A DNA stretch of 64,000 nt from Tardiphaga sp052076105 (GCF_052076105.1 NZ_CP197245.1:5766001-5830000), one strand, 5' to 3'. Shown: positions 7,732-16,980, counted from the first letter of the stretch. Made by a program: numbers and translations. Notes: a model not told the origin generated them from the letters alone.

Positions 7732-8702
7732 TGAGTTTCGTCGGCCATTTGTCTCGCCTTGCTGTCGTCGCTGCCTTTGCTGCCTCTACGACTCTCGCAC
7801 TCCCGATCTCATCGTCCGTCGCTCACGCGGAAACGGCGCAGGCCGCTCCGTCTGATAGCAAGGGCGCCGATCAGAGCGTTGCAGCCACTGATCCCGCTGA
7901 CGCGGTGAAGAGGGGCGTCGCTGCGAAGGCCATCGACAAGGTCAGGGAAGTCGCGAAGACGGCGACCGACATCTTCAGCCGCGTGCCTTGCCGTGCGCCG
8001 AAAGGCGGAATGAAGGCGATGGGCGCGCTGCCGCATGTGGCCAGCAAGCTCGTTGCCGGCAAGCCCGTGGTCATCGTTGCGTTCGGCTCGTCCTCCACCG
8101 AAGGCTATGGTTCGACGGCGCCGGAATTCACCTATCCGAACCGCCTTGCAGCGCAGCTGCATCGTGCTTACCCGTCGGCCAACATCACCGTGCTCAACCG
8201 CGGCAAGGGCGGCGAAGACGCGCCGGAAATGATGGCGCGGCTGCAGAGCGAAGTGATCAATTCGAAGCCCGATCTGGTGATCTGGCAGGTCGGCACCAAT
8301 GCCGTGCTGCGCAATCTCGATCCCGGCGAAACCAGCAAGATGGTGGAAGACGGTGTCGCCCGCATTCAGGCGGCGGGTGCCGATCTGGTGCTGGTCGATC
8401 CGCAATATTCGCCGCTGGTGAATACGCGTCCCGAAGGCACCAGCAAGATGGTCTCGCTGCTGCACAAGGTGGCCGAGCTGCGCAAGGTCGGCATCTTCCC
8501 GCGCTTCGAAGTGATGAAGGAGTGGCACGAAGGCCAGCAGATGTCGTTCGACAGCTTCGTCATCGCTGACGGTCTGCATATGAACGATTGGGGCTATGCC
8601 TGCTTCGCGCAACTGCTCGGCGACAACATCATCAAGTCGGTCGGCCAGGTGAAGCTCGGCATCAACGAGCCGCAGATTCAGCAGGCGCAGAAGCCGCTGT
8701 AA
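7731..8702 (+). CDS. Secreted SGNH/GDSL hydrolase
   Basis: A 323-residue paralogue of the previous gene with an N-terminal signal sequence, a low-complexity Ala-rich linker (to about residue 90) and a complete SGNH core: FGSSSTEGYG (nucleophile Ser), NRGKGGEDAPEM (Gly block), WQVGTNA (Asn block) and DGLHMNDWG (Asp/His block). It starts on the last base of the preceding stop (TAATG). With OpgC it probably forms an envelope glycan acylation/deacylation unit. A 60-aa region 7-80 is poorly conserved in style and may tether the enzyme. Confidence 0.82.
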   Translation: MSFVGHLSRLAVVAAFAASTTLALPISSSVAHAETAQAAPSDSKGADQSVAATDPADAVKRGVAAKAIDKVREVAKTATDIFSRVPCRAPKGGMKAMGALPHVASKLVAGKPVVIVAFGSSSTEGYGSTAPEFTYPNRLAAQLHRAYPSANITVLNRGKGGEDAPEMMARLQSEVINSKPDLVIWQVGTNAVLRNLDPGETSKMVEDGVARIQAAGADLVLVDPQYSPLVNTRPEGTSKMVSLLHKVAELRKVGIFPRFEVMKEWHEGQQMSFDSFVIADGLHMNDWGYACFAQLLGDNIIKSVGQVKLGINEPQIQQAQKPL

Positions 8703-8738
8703 GGCGGCCGTTCTTTCGCCGATACGTGCAACAAAACT

Positions 8739-8798
8739 CCATCCACGTCTTCACTTGTAGCCAAGGCGTGGATGGCCGGGACAAGCCCGGCCATGACG
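8739..8798. repeat. Dispersed palindromic repeat, third (short) copy
   Basis: ATCCACGTCTT...AGGCGTGGATGGCCGGGACAAGCCCGGCCATGACGG; it lacks the first GCCCGGC arm seen at 2755. It lies between the convergent SGNH and metZ genes and could serve as a terminator. Confidence 0.7.
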
Positions 8799-8816
8799 GA
8801 AACGTCGGAGTGGTGT

Positions 8817-9998
8817 TTACGCCTTAGCGAGCGCCGCTTCGAGATCCTCGATTAGATCGTCGCGATGCTCGAGGCCGGCGGAGAAGCGGATGAAGCCTTC
8901 CGTGATTCCGAGTTCGAGTCGTGCCTCCAGCGGCAGGCGCTGATGCGTCGTCGTCGCCGGATGCGTGACGAGGCTCTTTGCATCGCCGAGATTGTTGGAG
9001 ATGCGGGCGACTTTCAGCTCGTTGAGGACGCGGAACGCCGCTGCCTTGCCGCCCTTGACCTCGAAGCCGATCAGCGTCGAACCGGCACGCATCTGCTTCT
9101 TCACCGTTGCCGCCTGAGGGTGATCCTCGCGGCCGGGATAGATCAGCCGCGAGATCTTCGGATGCTGCGCCAGCACGTCCGCGATCGCCGCGGCGTTCTG
9201 CGTCTGCCGCTCGACGCGGATCGCCAGCGTCTCCAGTCCCTTCACCAATGTCCACGCATTGAACGGCGAGATCGAGGGGCCGGTCTGGCGCAGATAGTTG
9301 TGAATGTGCTCGTCGATGAAGTCCTTTGACGACAGGATGATGCCGCCGAGGCAGCGGCCCTGGCCGTCGATGTGCTTGGTTGCCGAATACACGACGACAT
9401 CGGCACCGAGCGCCAGCGGGCTCTGCCAGAGCGGCGTCGCGAACACGTTATCGACAATCAGTCGCGCGCCGCCGGCATGGGCGATCTTGGCGATGGCGCC
9501 GATATCGAGCACATCGAGCGTCGGATTGGTCGGGCTTTCCAGGAACAACGACTTGGTATTCGGCCGCATCGCCTTCTGCCACTGGTCCAGATCGAGGCCG
9601 TCGACGAGCGTGAACTCGATGCCGTAGCGCGGCAACAGCTCTTCGATGACGTAGCGGCAGGAGCCGAACAACGCCTTCGCAGCGACGACGTGATCACCCT
9701 TCCGCAGCGGCGCCAGAATGGCGGTGGTCACGGCAGCCATGCCGGTGGCCGTCGAGCGTGCAGCCTCCGCACCTTCGAGGTCGATCATGCGGTTCTCGAA
9801 CATCGATGTGTTCGGGTTCGAAAAGCGCGAATAGATGAAGCCGGGGTCTTCGCCCTTGAACCGCGCCTCGCAGGCCTCGGCGGTCTCGTAGATGAAGCCT
9901 TGCGTGAGGAAGAGGGCTTCGGACGTCTCGTTGAATTGCGAACGCAGGGCGCTGGAATGAACGAGCCGGGTTTCGGGGCGATAGGACTTCTCAGACAT
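8817..9998 (-). CDS. metZ: O-succinylhomoserine sulfhydrylase
   Basis: A 393-residue Cys/Met-metabolism PLP enzyme that makes homocysteine directly from O-succinylhomoserine and sulfide. The PLP lysine lies in YSATKHIDGQGR; RFSNPNTSMFE, SGMAAVT-like ATGMAAVT and SAGLEHRDDLI are also visible. Start at 9998 has a good GGAGGT site; an upstream GTG-type extension to 10031 runs into the leader hairpin. The SAM-II riboswitch just upstream shows it is repressed by S-adenosylmethionine and supports MetZ over a cystathionine lyase. Confidence 0.93.
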   Translation of the reverse strand: MSEKSYRPETRLVHSSALRSQFNETSEALFLTQGFIYETAEACEARFKGEDPGFIYSRFSNPNTSMFENRMIDLEGAEAARSTATGMAAVTTAILAPLRKGDHVVAAKALFGSCRYVIEELLPRYGIEFTLVDGLDLDQWQKAMRPNTKSLFLESPTNPTLDVLDIGAIAKIAHAGGARLIVDNVFATPLWQSPLALGADVVVYSATKHIDGQGRCLGGIILSSKDFIDEHIHNYLRQTGPSISPFNAWTLVKGLETLAIRVERQTQNAAAIADVLAQHPKISRLIYPGREDHPQAATVKKQMRAGSTLIGFEVKGGKAAAFRVLNELKVARISNNLGDAKSLVTHPATTTHQRLPLEARLELGITEGFIRFSAGLEHRDDLIEDLEAALAKA

Positions 9999-10031
9999 GT
10001 GACCTCCAACGTACCCGCGTGACGCGGGCAC

Positions 10032-10066
10032 AAAAAAACCGGCCTGGACGGATGTCCTCAGGCCGG
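10032..10066 (-). terminator. Intrinsic terminator between SAM-II aptamer and metZ
   Basis: On the minus strand CCGGCCTG pairs with CAGGCCGG (plus 10039-10046 with 10059-10066), extended by GAC/GTC, and is followed by seven U residues (complement of 10032-10038). It lies 32 bp downstream of the aptamer, so ligand-dependent termination is plausible. Confidence 0.8.
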
Positions 10067-10097
10067 GATCGCATGCTGGAAGGACATGTGTCCCCGG

Positions 10098-10153
10098 CCT
10101 GTTTAGCGACTTATTTTACGTGGCTGCAAGCCGGCCGGCTCAAATCACCACGG
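10098..10153 (-). promoter_or_regulatory. SAM-II riboswitch controlling metZ
   Basis: Reading the minus strand, CGTGGTGATTTGAGCC, then GGCTTGCAGCCACGT, then AAGTCGCTAAACAGG match the SAM-II pseudoknot: stem P1 CGTGG/CCACG, conserved GATTTG and TTGCAGC, and the 3' GCTAAA segment. SAM-II aptamers bind S-adenosylmethionine and precede met genes in alphaproteobacteria. The 3' edge CAGGCCGGGG can also pair with part of the terminator, giving a simple switch. Confidence 0.93.
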
Positions 10154-10267
10154 GATAACCGTGTTCCTATTCCCGCTTGCCCTTTCCGTCAAGGCAGGCT
10201 TGAGATAGCCGGTAAAGTCGCGATTTTTCAGGGTATTGTCCCGAAAGACGACCGAAGGACCAGACCT

Positions 10268-11374
10268 GTGCCGTTTACGCTCGCGCCCGATGCCGATGGA
10301 ATTCTGCCCGATAGCATGATCGAGGCGATGGCCGAGGCCGGCCTGATCCTTCCCGAATACGATTTCGTCGAAAACCAGATTCAGCCGGCCAGCCTCGACC
10401 TGCGCCTCGGCCCCGTCGCCTATCGCGTCCGCGCCAGCTTTCTGCCCGGGCCGAATGTCACGGTCGCCGAGCGCATCGACGAATTGAAGCTGCACGAGAT
10501 CGATCTCTCCGAAGGCGCGGTGCTGGAAACCAACTGCGTCTATATCGTGCCGCTGCTGGAGAGCCTCGCGCTGCCGCCGAACATCTTCGCTGCCGCCAAT
10601 CCGAAAAGCTCGACCGGCCGCCTCGACGTCTTCACGCGCGTGATCGCTGACGGCACCCGCCGTTTCGACGTCATCGGCGCCGGCTATCACGGCCCGCTTT
10701 ATGCGGAGATCAGCCCGAAGACATTTCCCGTTTTGCTGCGCGAAGGATCACGGCTCTCCCAAGTGCGTTTCCGCGTCGGCGACGCGGTGCTCGATAGCGA
10801 AGAGCTGGAAGAGTTGCACGCACAGGATCCGCTGGTCGACAGCGAGACGGCCGATCTCAAGGGAGGGCTCGCTCTCTCCGTCGACCTCTCCGGCGAGAAT
10901 GCGTCGGGCTTCGTCGGCTATCGCGCCAAGCGGCACACCGGCGTGGTCGATATCGATCGCCGTGGCGGCTACGCCGTCGATGAATTCTGGGAGCCGATCG
11001 CGGCGCGCAAGGATGGCACGCTGATCCTTGACCCCGGCGAGTTCTATATTCTGGCCTCCAAGGAATCCGTGCAGGTGCCGCCGGACTACGCCGCCGAAAT
11101 GGTGCCGTTCGACCCGCTGGTCGGCGAATTCCGCGTGCATTATGCCGGCTTCTTCGATCCCGGCTTCGGCCATGACGGCGCCGGCGGCAAAGGTTCGCGC
11201 GCGGTGCTGGAAGTGCGCTCGCGCGAAGTGCCGTTCATTCTCGAACATGGCCAGATCGTCGGCCGTCTGGTCTATGAGCGGATGCTGGATCGTCCGGATG
11301 CACTCTATGGCCAGCGCATTGGCTCGAATTACCAGGGCCAGAGCCTGAAGCTTTCGAAGCACTTCAAGGTGTGA
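10268..11374 (+). CDS. dcd: 2'-deoxycytidine 5'-triphosphate deaminase, long alphaproteobacterial form
   Basis: A 368-residue protein with two dUTPase/Dcd-like jelly-roll halves, about twice the length of E. coli Dcd. Landmarks are NQIQPASLDLRLG near the N-terminus and NPKSSTGRLDVFTRVIADG around 100-120, with a second similar half (SKESVQVPPDYAAEMVPFDP). It converts dCTP to dUTP for dTMP synthesis. I chose the GTG at 10268, which has GAAGGA eight bases upstream; the frame stays open back to 10019 but that part covers the metZ leader and is not protein-like. Confidence 0.88.
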   Translation: MPFTLAPDADGILPDSMIEAMAEAGLILPEYDFVENQIQPASLDLRLGPVAYRVRASFLPGPNVTVAERIDELKLHEIDLSEGAVLETNCVYIVPLLESLALPPNIFAAANPKSSTGRLDVFTRVIADGTRRFDVIGAGYHGPLYAEISPKTFPVLLREGSRLSQVRFRVGDAVLDSEELEELHAQDPLVDSETADLKGGLALSVDLSGENASGFVGYRAKRHTGVVDIDRRGGYAVDEFWEPIAARKDGTLILDPGEFYILASKESVQVPPDYAAEMVPFDPLVGEFRVHYAGFFDPGFGHDGAGGKGSRAVLEVRSREVPFILEHGQIVGRLVYERMLDRPDALYGQRIGSNYQGQSLKLSKHFKV

Positions 11375-11407
11375 TCGCTGACGAACTCAAAGACGCAACG
11401 AAAAAAA

Positions 11408-11436
11408 GGCCCGCATCGCTGCGGGCCTAAGTTTTT
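11408..11436. terminator. Bidirectional intrinsic terminator
   Basis: GGCCCGCA-TCGC-TGCGGGCC (11408-11427) is flanked by seven A on the left and TTTTTT on the right, so it can end both dcd (+) and the convergent porin gene (-). Confidence 0.9.
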
Positions 11437-11469
11437 TCTGGAGATCAAATAGACGAAGATGCGTCCAAT

Positions 11470-12129
11470 TTACTGGACGAAGCCTGCGCCAAAGTTGCCC
11501 AGGTTGAAGCGGTAGTTCAGGCCAGCCTTGATCGTGTGCTCGTCGTTCTTGAAGCCGCCGACAGCGAGAGCTGGCGTCAGGAAGGTGACGTTGCCGAAGT
11601 CGTAATACTGATATTCGACCTTGCCCGACCAGTTCTGGGTGAACAGGTATTCGAGACCGCCGCCGACGGTGTAGCCATCGCGACCGCCATCACCGCCGAA
11701 GCCATTGGTGAAGCGCGAGTCAGCCCAGGCGTAACCGCCCTTGGCGTATACCAGGGTCGGACCCCAAGTGTAACCGATACGGCCGGTCACCGAACCGAGG
11801 CCGCGATTGTCGAAGTTGCTGTTGGTGTCCTTGAAGCTGTAGTTGGCTTCCAGACCGAACACCCAGTTCGGCGCAAACTGGTAGTCGTAACCACCCTGCA
11901 CACCGCCCATGAACGTGCCATCGCGGCTGCCGATCAGCGCGTTGTCTTCACCCGGGAAGGCGCCGCCGATGTGGCCACCGATGTAGAAGCCGGTCCAATT
12001 GTAGATCGGAGCAACCGGAGCATAGGCCGGAGCCTTGGTGTAGGGGCGCGCAGCCAGGTCGGCAGCAGACGCAGGAGCAGCCAGGGCAACGAGGGCCAGA
12101 GCAGCGGTAGACAGTAGAAGCTTCTTCAT
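11470..12129 (-). CDS. Omp31/OmpA-like outer-membrane beta-barrel protein
   Basis: A 219-residue porin-family protein with a signal peptide (MKKLLLSTAALALVALAA, cut near ASA-AD) and mature start ADLAARPYTKAP typical of Bradyrhizobium surface antigens. The eight-stranded barrel is suggested by NWTGFYIGGHIGG, GGVQGGYDYQ, GRIGYTWG, YAKGGYAWAD, GGGLEYLF and a C-terminal LNYRFNLGNFG. The ATG at 12129 has AAGGA upstream. A paralogue with the same mature start lies at 48774-49484. Confidence 0.88.
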   Translation of the reverse strand: MKKLLLSTAALALVALAAPASAADLAARPYTKAPAYAPVAPIYNWTGFYIGGHIGGAFPGEDNALIGSRDGTFMGGVQGGYDYQFAPNWVFGLEANYSFKDTNSNFDNRGLGSVTGRIGYTWGPTLVYAKGGYAWADSRFTNGFGGDGGRDGYTVGGGLEYLFTQNWSGKVEYQYYDFGNVTFLTPALAVGGFKNDEHTIKAGLNYRFNLGNFGAGFVQ

Positions 12130-12372
12130 CAGGTGTTCCTTCTCGATCCCGACGGGGGATGACGAAGGCAACCTAGACTATTGCGCGGTGATTGCTGTCA
12201 CACGCGTGCAACAACGTCTCAAACGAAAAAGGCAGCTTTGGCGACCGCGTCGTGCTTATGACACAGCATCGCCCAGATTGATTCAGGAACTTTTCACGGC
12301 TTTGCACAATGTGTGAATTCGCTCCAATCATGTTCGGATTGAGGCGTTGGAACCAGGATCGATCGCTGATCA

Positions 12373-13266
12373 TCAGCCGCGGTACCGCAACGCTTCAACC
12401 AGCGCCGCGAATGCGGATGTCGGTTGCCGGCGGCTTGGATAATAAAGGTGATAGCCCGAGAACGGCTGGCACCAATCGTCCAGCACCTGAACAAGCCGGC
12501 CTGAGGCAATGTGATCGCGCACGCGATCCTCTGGCAAATAGGCCAGCCCCAATCCGTTCAGCACCGCCTTGTGGCGCATTGACATGTTGTTGAACACGAT
12601 CTGGCCATCGACGCGCACTTTCAAGGCGCGCCCGCGCTTCTCGAACTCCCATGCATAGAGGCCGCCCATGGTGGGCAGACGGATATTGATGCAGTCATGC
12701 GCGGTGAGGTCTTGCGGCCGTTTCGGCAGCGGGCGTTTGGCGAAGTAGGACGGTGTGCCGACCACGACCATGCGAAAATCGGGTCCGATCCGAACGGCGA
12801 TCATGTCTTTTGCGACCTGTTCACCCAGACGGACGCCGGCGTCGTAGCGCTCCGCAACGATATCGATGAGGCCGTAATCGACGACGAGTTCGGCCTTGAT
12901 GTCGGGATAGCGCGGCAGCAGCTTCGCAAGGGCGGGCCAGAGGATCGTCTCGGCGGAATGCTCACCGGTGGTGATGCGGATGGTGCCGGCCGGCTTCTCG
13001 CGCAGCTCGGTGACAGCCGCGAGTTCGGCGTCGATCTCTTCCAGCTTCGGGCCGATCGTCCGGATCAGGCGTTCGCCAGCCTCGGTCGGCGCAACGCTGC
13101 GGGTTGTTCGAGTGAGGAGGCGCAGTCCCAGCCGCTCCTCAAGGCCGCGAATGGTGTGGCTAAGCGCGGATTGCGAGACGCCGAGCTTGGCGGCTGCGCG
13201 CGTAAAACTCGCCTCCTTCGCCACGGCGAAGAAAGCAAGGAGGTCGTCGATCGTCTGGCGGGCCAT
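12373..13266 (-). CDS. LysR-family transcriptional regulator
   Basis: A 297-residue regulator with an N-terminal winged helix-turn-helix (DLLAFFAVAKEASFTRAAAK, SQSALSHTIRGLEERLGLRL, TEAGERL) and a periplasmic-binding-like effector domain from about residue 90. It is divergent from the aldo-keto reductase 140 bp away, the usual arrangement for a LysR protein and its target. The effector is unknown. Confidence 0.88.
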   Translation of the reverse strand: MARQTIDDLLAFFAVAKEASFTRAAAKLGVSQSALSHTIRGLEERLGLRLLTRTTRSVAPTEAGERLIRTIGPKLEEIDAELAAVTELREKPAGTIRITTGEHSAETILWPALAKLLPRYPDIKAELVVDYGLIDIVAERYDAGVRLGEQVAKDMIAVRIGPDFRMVVVGTPSYFAKRPLPKRPQDLTAHDCINIRLPTMGGLYAWEFEKRGRALKVRVDGQIVFNNMSMRHKAVLNGLGLAYLPEDRVRDHIASGRLVQVLDDWCQPFSGYHLYYPSRRQPTSAFAALVEALRYRG

Positions 13267-13405
13267 TCATGAATCCGGCTGATAAGTGCGTGCAGATTAT
13301 ATCACCTAGTCTCATCGGCGCACGATCTCCAGATGTCGCATGTCGGCGGCAATATCCCACCATCGCGGGAGCCGCTCGTTGTCTGAATGACGCAGGAGAT
13401 TTGAA

Positions 13406-14398
13406 ATGAAGACACGCAAACTCGGGGCAAGCGGACTGGAAGTGTCAGCCATTGGGCTCGGCTGTATGGGGATGAGCTTCGGCTACGGGCCTCCGGCCGA
13501 CACAACAGAAATGACCGCACTGATCCGTGCGGCTGTTGAGCGCGGCGTGACGTTCTTCGATACCGCAGAAGTCTATGGTCCGTTCATCAATGAAGAGCTC
13601 GTCGGCGCGGCGCTCGCGCCGGTTCGCGATCAGGTTGTCATCGCCACCAAATTCGGCTTCAGGCTCGATCCCGCAACCGGCCAGCAGATGGGTCTCGACA
13701 GCCGCCCCGCTCATATTCGCGAGGTCGCCGAAGCATCGCTCAAGCGCTTGAAGATCGATGCCATCGATCTGTTCTATCAACACCGCGTCGATCCCGATGT
13801 GCCGATCGAGGACGTGGCCGGCGCGGTGAAGGACTTGATCCGCGAGGGCAAGGTGAAGCACTTTGGCCTGTCCGAACCGGGCGTAACGACAATTCGCCGC
13901 GCCCATGCTGTGCAGCCGATCACCGCAATCCAGAGCGAATATTCGCTGTGGACGCGTGGTCCCGAAAAGGAAGTGCTGGCGACGCTCGAGGAGCTCGGTA
14001 TCGGTTTCGTCCCCTACAGCCCGCTCGGCAAAGGCTTTCTCACGGGCGCCATGAACGAGAGCACGACGCTCGACAGCGGTGACTTCCGCAACATTCTCCC
14101 GCGCTTCACGCCCGAAGCGCGCAAGGCCAACCAAGCGCTGGTCGATTTGCTCGGCGAGATCGCTGGACGGAAGCAGGCGACGCCTGCGCAGATCGCACTG
14201 GCATGGCTGCTGGCCCAGAAGCCGTGGATCGTGCCGATCCCGGGCACCACGAAACTGCATCGGCTCGAGGAAAATCTCGGTGCGGCGGACGTCGAATTAA
14301 CGGCCGATGATCTGCGGGATATCAATAGTGCTGCTGCAAAGATCACCGTTCAGGGCAACCGATATCCGGACAAGTTGGAGGCGATGACGGGGCGATAG
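13406..14398 (+). CDS. Aldo/keto reductase
   Basis: A 330-residue NADP(H)-dependent reductase of the AKR13-like group. The catalytic tetrad is visible as FDTAEVYG (Asp, Tyr), ATKFGF (Lys) and FYQHRVD (His). NAD(P)-binding residues occur in PIPGTTKLHRLEENLGA. The ATG at 13406 follows AGGAGA. Substrate cannot be told; it is probably controlled by the divergent LysR gene. Confidence 0.9.
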   Translation: MKTRKLGASGLEVSAIGLGCMGMSFGYGPPADTTEMTALIRAAVERGVTFFDTAEVYGPFINEELVGAALAPVRDQVVIATKFGFRLDPATGQQMGLDSRPAHIREVAEASLKRLKIDAIDLFYQHRVDPDVPIEDVAGAVKDLIREGKVKHFGLSEPGVTTIRRAHAVQPITAIQSEYSLWTRGPEKEVLATLEELGIGFVPYSPLGKGFLTGAMNESTTLDSGDFRNILPRFTPEARKANQALVDLLGEIAGRKQATPAQIALAWLLAQKPWIVPIPGTTKLHRLEENLGAADVELTADDLRDINSAAAKITVQGNRYPDKLEAMTGR

Positions 14399-14417
14399 CC
14401 CGGGAGTCACGCGCTGC

Positions 14418-15278
14418 TCAGGTCTCGCGTTGCTGCCACAGCGCCGTGAGGCCTTCGCGATAGGTTGGAAATGCGAGCTTCACGCCAAGCTCGCGTTTCA
14501 GCCGCGCATTCGAGATGCGGTTATTGCTGGCATAGAAGCTGCGCGCCATCGGGCTCATCTCGGCATCATCGAAATTCTGCTCGGGTGGTGGTGCGATCCC
14601 CATCAACGACGCGGCGAATGTCACGACGTCCTGTGGCGGCGCAGGCTCATCATCGCACAGATTGAAGATGCTGGTCTGCGGATGTTCGAATGCAGCCGCG
14701 ATGGCCGTTGCAATGTCGTCCACATGAATGCGGTTGAACACCTGGCCCGGCTTGACGATACGATGCGCCTTGCCGGCTTTGAGATTCTCCAGCGCATTGC
14801 GGCCCGGGCCGTAGATGCCGGCGACACGCAGGATCGTGGTGCTGTCGCCAGCCACGGCGCGCCAGCCAGCTTCCGCATCGATACGTGCCTTGCGCCGGCC
14901 CTCGCCGGAGACCGGGGCAGTTTCGTCGATCCAGGCGCCCTGATAATCGCCGTAAACCCCGACGCTGGAGAGATAGACAATGCGGCGGACGCCGCTGGCG
15001 GCGATGTCTGAGCCAAAAGTCTGCAACACGGGATCGCCATCTGCGCCGGGCGGGACCGAGACGAGCAGCAGATCGGCATTTGCGAGGTGATCGGTAATGC
15101 GGGGATCGGTGACGTCCGGGTTGAAGACGAGCGTTTCGATATCCCGGGCTGGCGCCAAGGCAGCGGGCTTTCCGGCCGTGCGGACGGTGCCGGCAATCCC
15201 GGTGAATTCACCGCCATGTTGCGCGATGAAGCGGTTTGCGCTGTAGCCGAGCCCGAAGACGAAAAGACGCACGTTCAT
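14418..15278 (-). CDS. NAD(P)-dependent epimerase/SDR of the YeeZ type
   Basis: A 286-residue Rossmann protein starting MNVRLFVFGLGYSANRF (dinucleotide loop GLGYSA) with YLSSVGVYGDYQGAWIDE carrying the SDR Ser/Tyr region and a typical RVAGIYGPGRNALE. It resembles the atypical SDR5 group that includes E. coli YeeZ. The ATG at 15278 is preferred over 15323, whose extra 15 residues are not SDR-like. Convergent with the aldo-keto reductase. Substrate unknown. Confidence 0.8.
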   Translation of the reverse strand: MNVRLFVFGLGYSANRFIAQHGGEFTGIAGTVRTAGKPAALAPARDIETLVFNPDVTDPRITDHLANADLLLVSVPPGADGDPVLQTFGSDIAASGVRRIVYLSSVGVYGDYQGAWIDETAPVSGEGRRKARIDAEAGWRAVAGDSTTILRVAGIYGPGRNALENLKAGKAHRIVKPGQVFNRIHVDDIATAIAAAFEHPQTSIFNLCDDEPAPPQDVVTFAASLMGIAPPPEQNFDDAEMSPMARSFYASNNRISNARLKRELGVKLAFPTYREGLTALWQQRET

Positions 15279-15433
15279 CCCATTTCTGCATGAAGCGGCC
15301 GTAAAAGCCCCGTCGAAAGTCATCTTTCAGCGGGCAAAACGCGCCGGTCAAGTGCGCGACACCGTCATCTTTTGTGCTACTGCTCTGTTACGAGACCGGC
15401 GCGAATGCCGGCAGACACGGGAAGGACAAGGCG

Positions 15434-16978
15434 ATGGCCACCACGCTGGCAGCAGATGCACATGCGCCGCGCTACATCAAACTGAATGCGCGCGACAACG
15501 TCGCCATCATCGTCAATGATTTTGGCCTGCCTGCAGGCACCAGGATGACCGACGGTCTGGAACTGCGCAATTTCGTGCCGCAGGGGCACAAGGTGGCGCT
15601 GGAAGATATCGCAAAGGATGCGCCGATCATCCGCTACGGCGAGATCATCGGCTATGCCCTGGATACGATTTCGGCCGGCGAATGGGTCGAGGAGGCACGC
15701 ATCCATATGCCCGACGCCCCCGATCTCGACAGCCTCGAAATTGCCAATGCGGTTCCTGAACCGCAGCCGCCGCTGACAGATTATACGTTCGAAGGTTTTC
15801 GCAATCCCGATGGCTCCGTCGGCGTGAAGAACATTCTCGCCATCAGCACCTCGGTGCAATGCGTCGCCGGCACGCTCGAATTCGCGCTGAAGCGCATCAA
15901 GGCGGAATTGCTGCCGCGCTATCCGAATGTCGATGACGTTGTCGCTGTCACCCATGGCTACGGGTGTGGTGTTGCCATCAATGCGCCGGATGCCTATATC
16001 CCGATCCGCACGCTGCAGAACATCGCGCGCAATCCCAATTTCGGCGGCGAGGTGATGGTGGTCGGCCTCGGCTGCGAGAAGCTCGCACCGGAGCGGCTGC
16101 TGCCGAAGGACGATCCTGCCAGCATGATGCGCCTGCAGGATGAAGGCAATCAGAGCTTCGGCGACATGGTGGAGACCATCTTCACGATGGCCGATGCGCG
16201 CTTGAAAATCCTGAACCAGCGTAAGCGCGAAACCTGCCCGGCCTCCGATCTCGTGATCGGCCTGCAATGCGGCGGCAGCGACGCATTCTCCGGCGTGACA
16301 GCCAATCCTGCGCTCGGCTTCGCCAGCGATCTGCTGGTGCGCGCCGGCGCAACGGTGATGTTCTCCGAAGTCACCGAGGTGCGTGACGCGATCGAATTGC
16401 TGACGCGCCGTGCGGTCAACGCGGATGTCGGCCGCGCGCTGATACGCGAGATGGGCTGGTACGATTCCTATCTGGCGCGCGGCGGCGCCGATCGCAGTGC
16501 CAATACGACGCCCGGTAACAAGAAGGGCGGTCTCGCCAATATCGTCGAGAAGTCATTGGGCTCGATCGTCAAGTCGGGCTCGAGCGCGATCAGCGGCGTG
16601 ATCGGCCCGGGCGAGCGCGCGACGACCAAAGGACTGCTGTTCGCAGCAACACCGGCGAGCGATTTCGTTTGCGGCACGCTGCAGCTTGCCGCCGGCATGC
16701 AGATGCAGATCTTCACCACGGGACGCGGCACGCCCTATGGGCTGGCGCAGGCGCCGGTCATCAAGGTCTCGACGCGCACCGAACTGGCGAAACGCTGGTC
16801 GGACCTGATCGATTTCGACGCCGGCCGTATCGCGTCAGGCGAGATGACCATCGAGGAAGCTGGCTGGGAGCTGTTCCAGCTGATCCTCGATGTCGCCAGC
16901 GGCCGCAAGCAGGTGTGGGCGGACAAATGGGGCCTCCACAACGATCTCGTGCTGTTCAACCCGGCGCCGGTCACCTGA
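15434..16978 (+). CDS. garD: Galactarate dehydratase-type UxaA/GarD family protein
   Basis: A 514-residue protein with an N-terminal SAF-like domain (residues about 10-90) and a C-terminal UxaA-type dehydratase domain. FRNPDGSVGVKNILAISTSVQCVAG, read in parts as RNPDGSVGVKN and STSVQCVAG, plus YGCGVAINAPDAYIPIRT, NPNFGGEVMVVGLGCEKL and GLQCGGSDAFSGVTANPA match GarD more closely than altronate dehydratase. The reaction would remove water from galactarate to give 5-keto-4-deoxyglucarate. The start at 15434 has GAAGGA upstream. No other sugar-acid genes lie next to it except the convergent dehydrogenase-like gene. Confidence 0.82.
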   Translation: MATTLAADAHAPRYIKLNARDNVAIIVNDFGLPAGTRMTDGLELRNFVPQGHKVALEDIAKDAPIIRYGEIIGYALDTISAGEWVEEARIHMPDAPDLDSLEIANAVPEPQPPLTDYTFEGFRNPDGSVGVKNILAISTSVQCVAGTLEFALKRIKAELLPRYPNVDDVVAVTHGYGCGVAINAPDAYIPIRTLQNIARNPNFGGEVMVVGLGCEKLAPERLLPKDDPASMMRLQDEGNQSFGDMVETIFTMADARLKILNQRKRETCPASDLVIGLQCGGSDAFSGVTANPALGFASDLLVRAGATVMFSEVTEVRDAIELLTRRAVNADVGRALIREMGWYDSYLARGGADRSANTTPGNKKGGLANIVEKSLGSIVKSGSSAISGVIGPGERATTKGLLFAATPASDFVCGTLQLAAGMQMQIFTTGRGTPYGLAQAPVIKVSTRTELAKRWSDLIDFDAGRIASGEMTIEEAGWELFQLILDVASGRKQVWADKWGLHNDLVLFNPAPVT

Positions 16979-16980
16979 TC

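Noticed and set aside
10019..10267. N-terminal extension of the dCTP deaminase frame
   Set aside because: It runs through the SAM-II leader of metZ on the opposite strand, is not similar to the family N-terminus, and the GTG at 10268 has a good ribosome-binding site.
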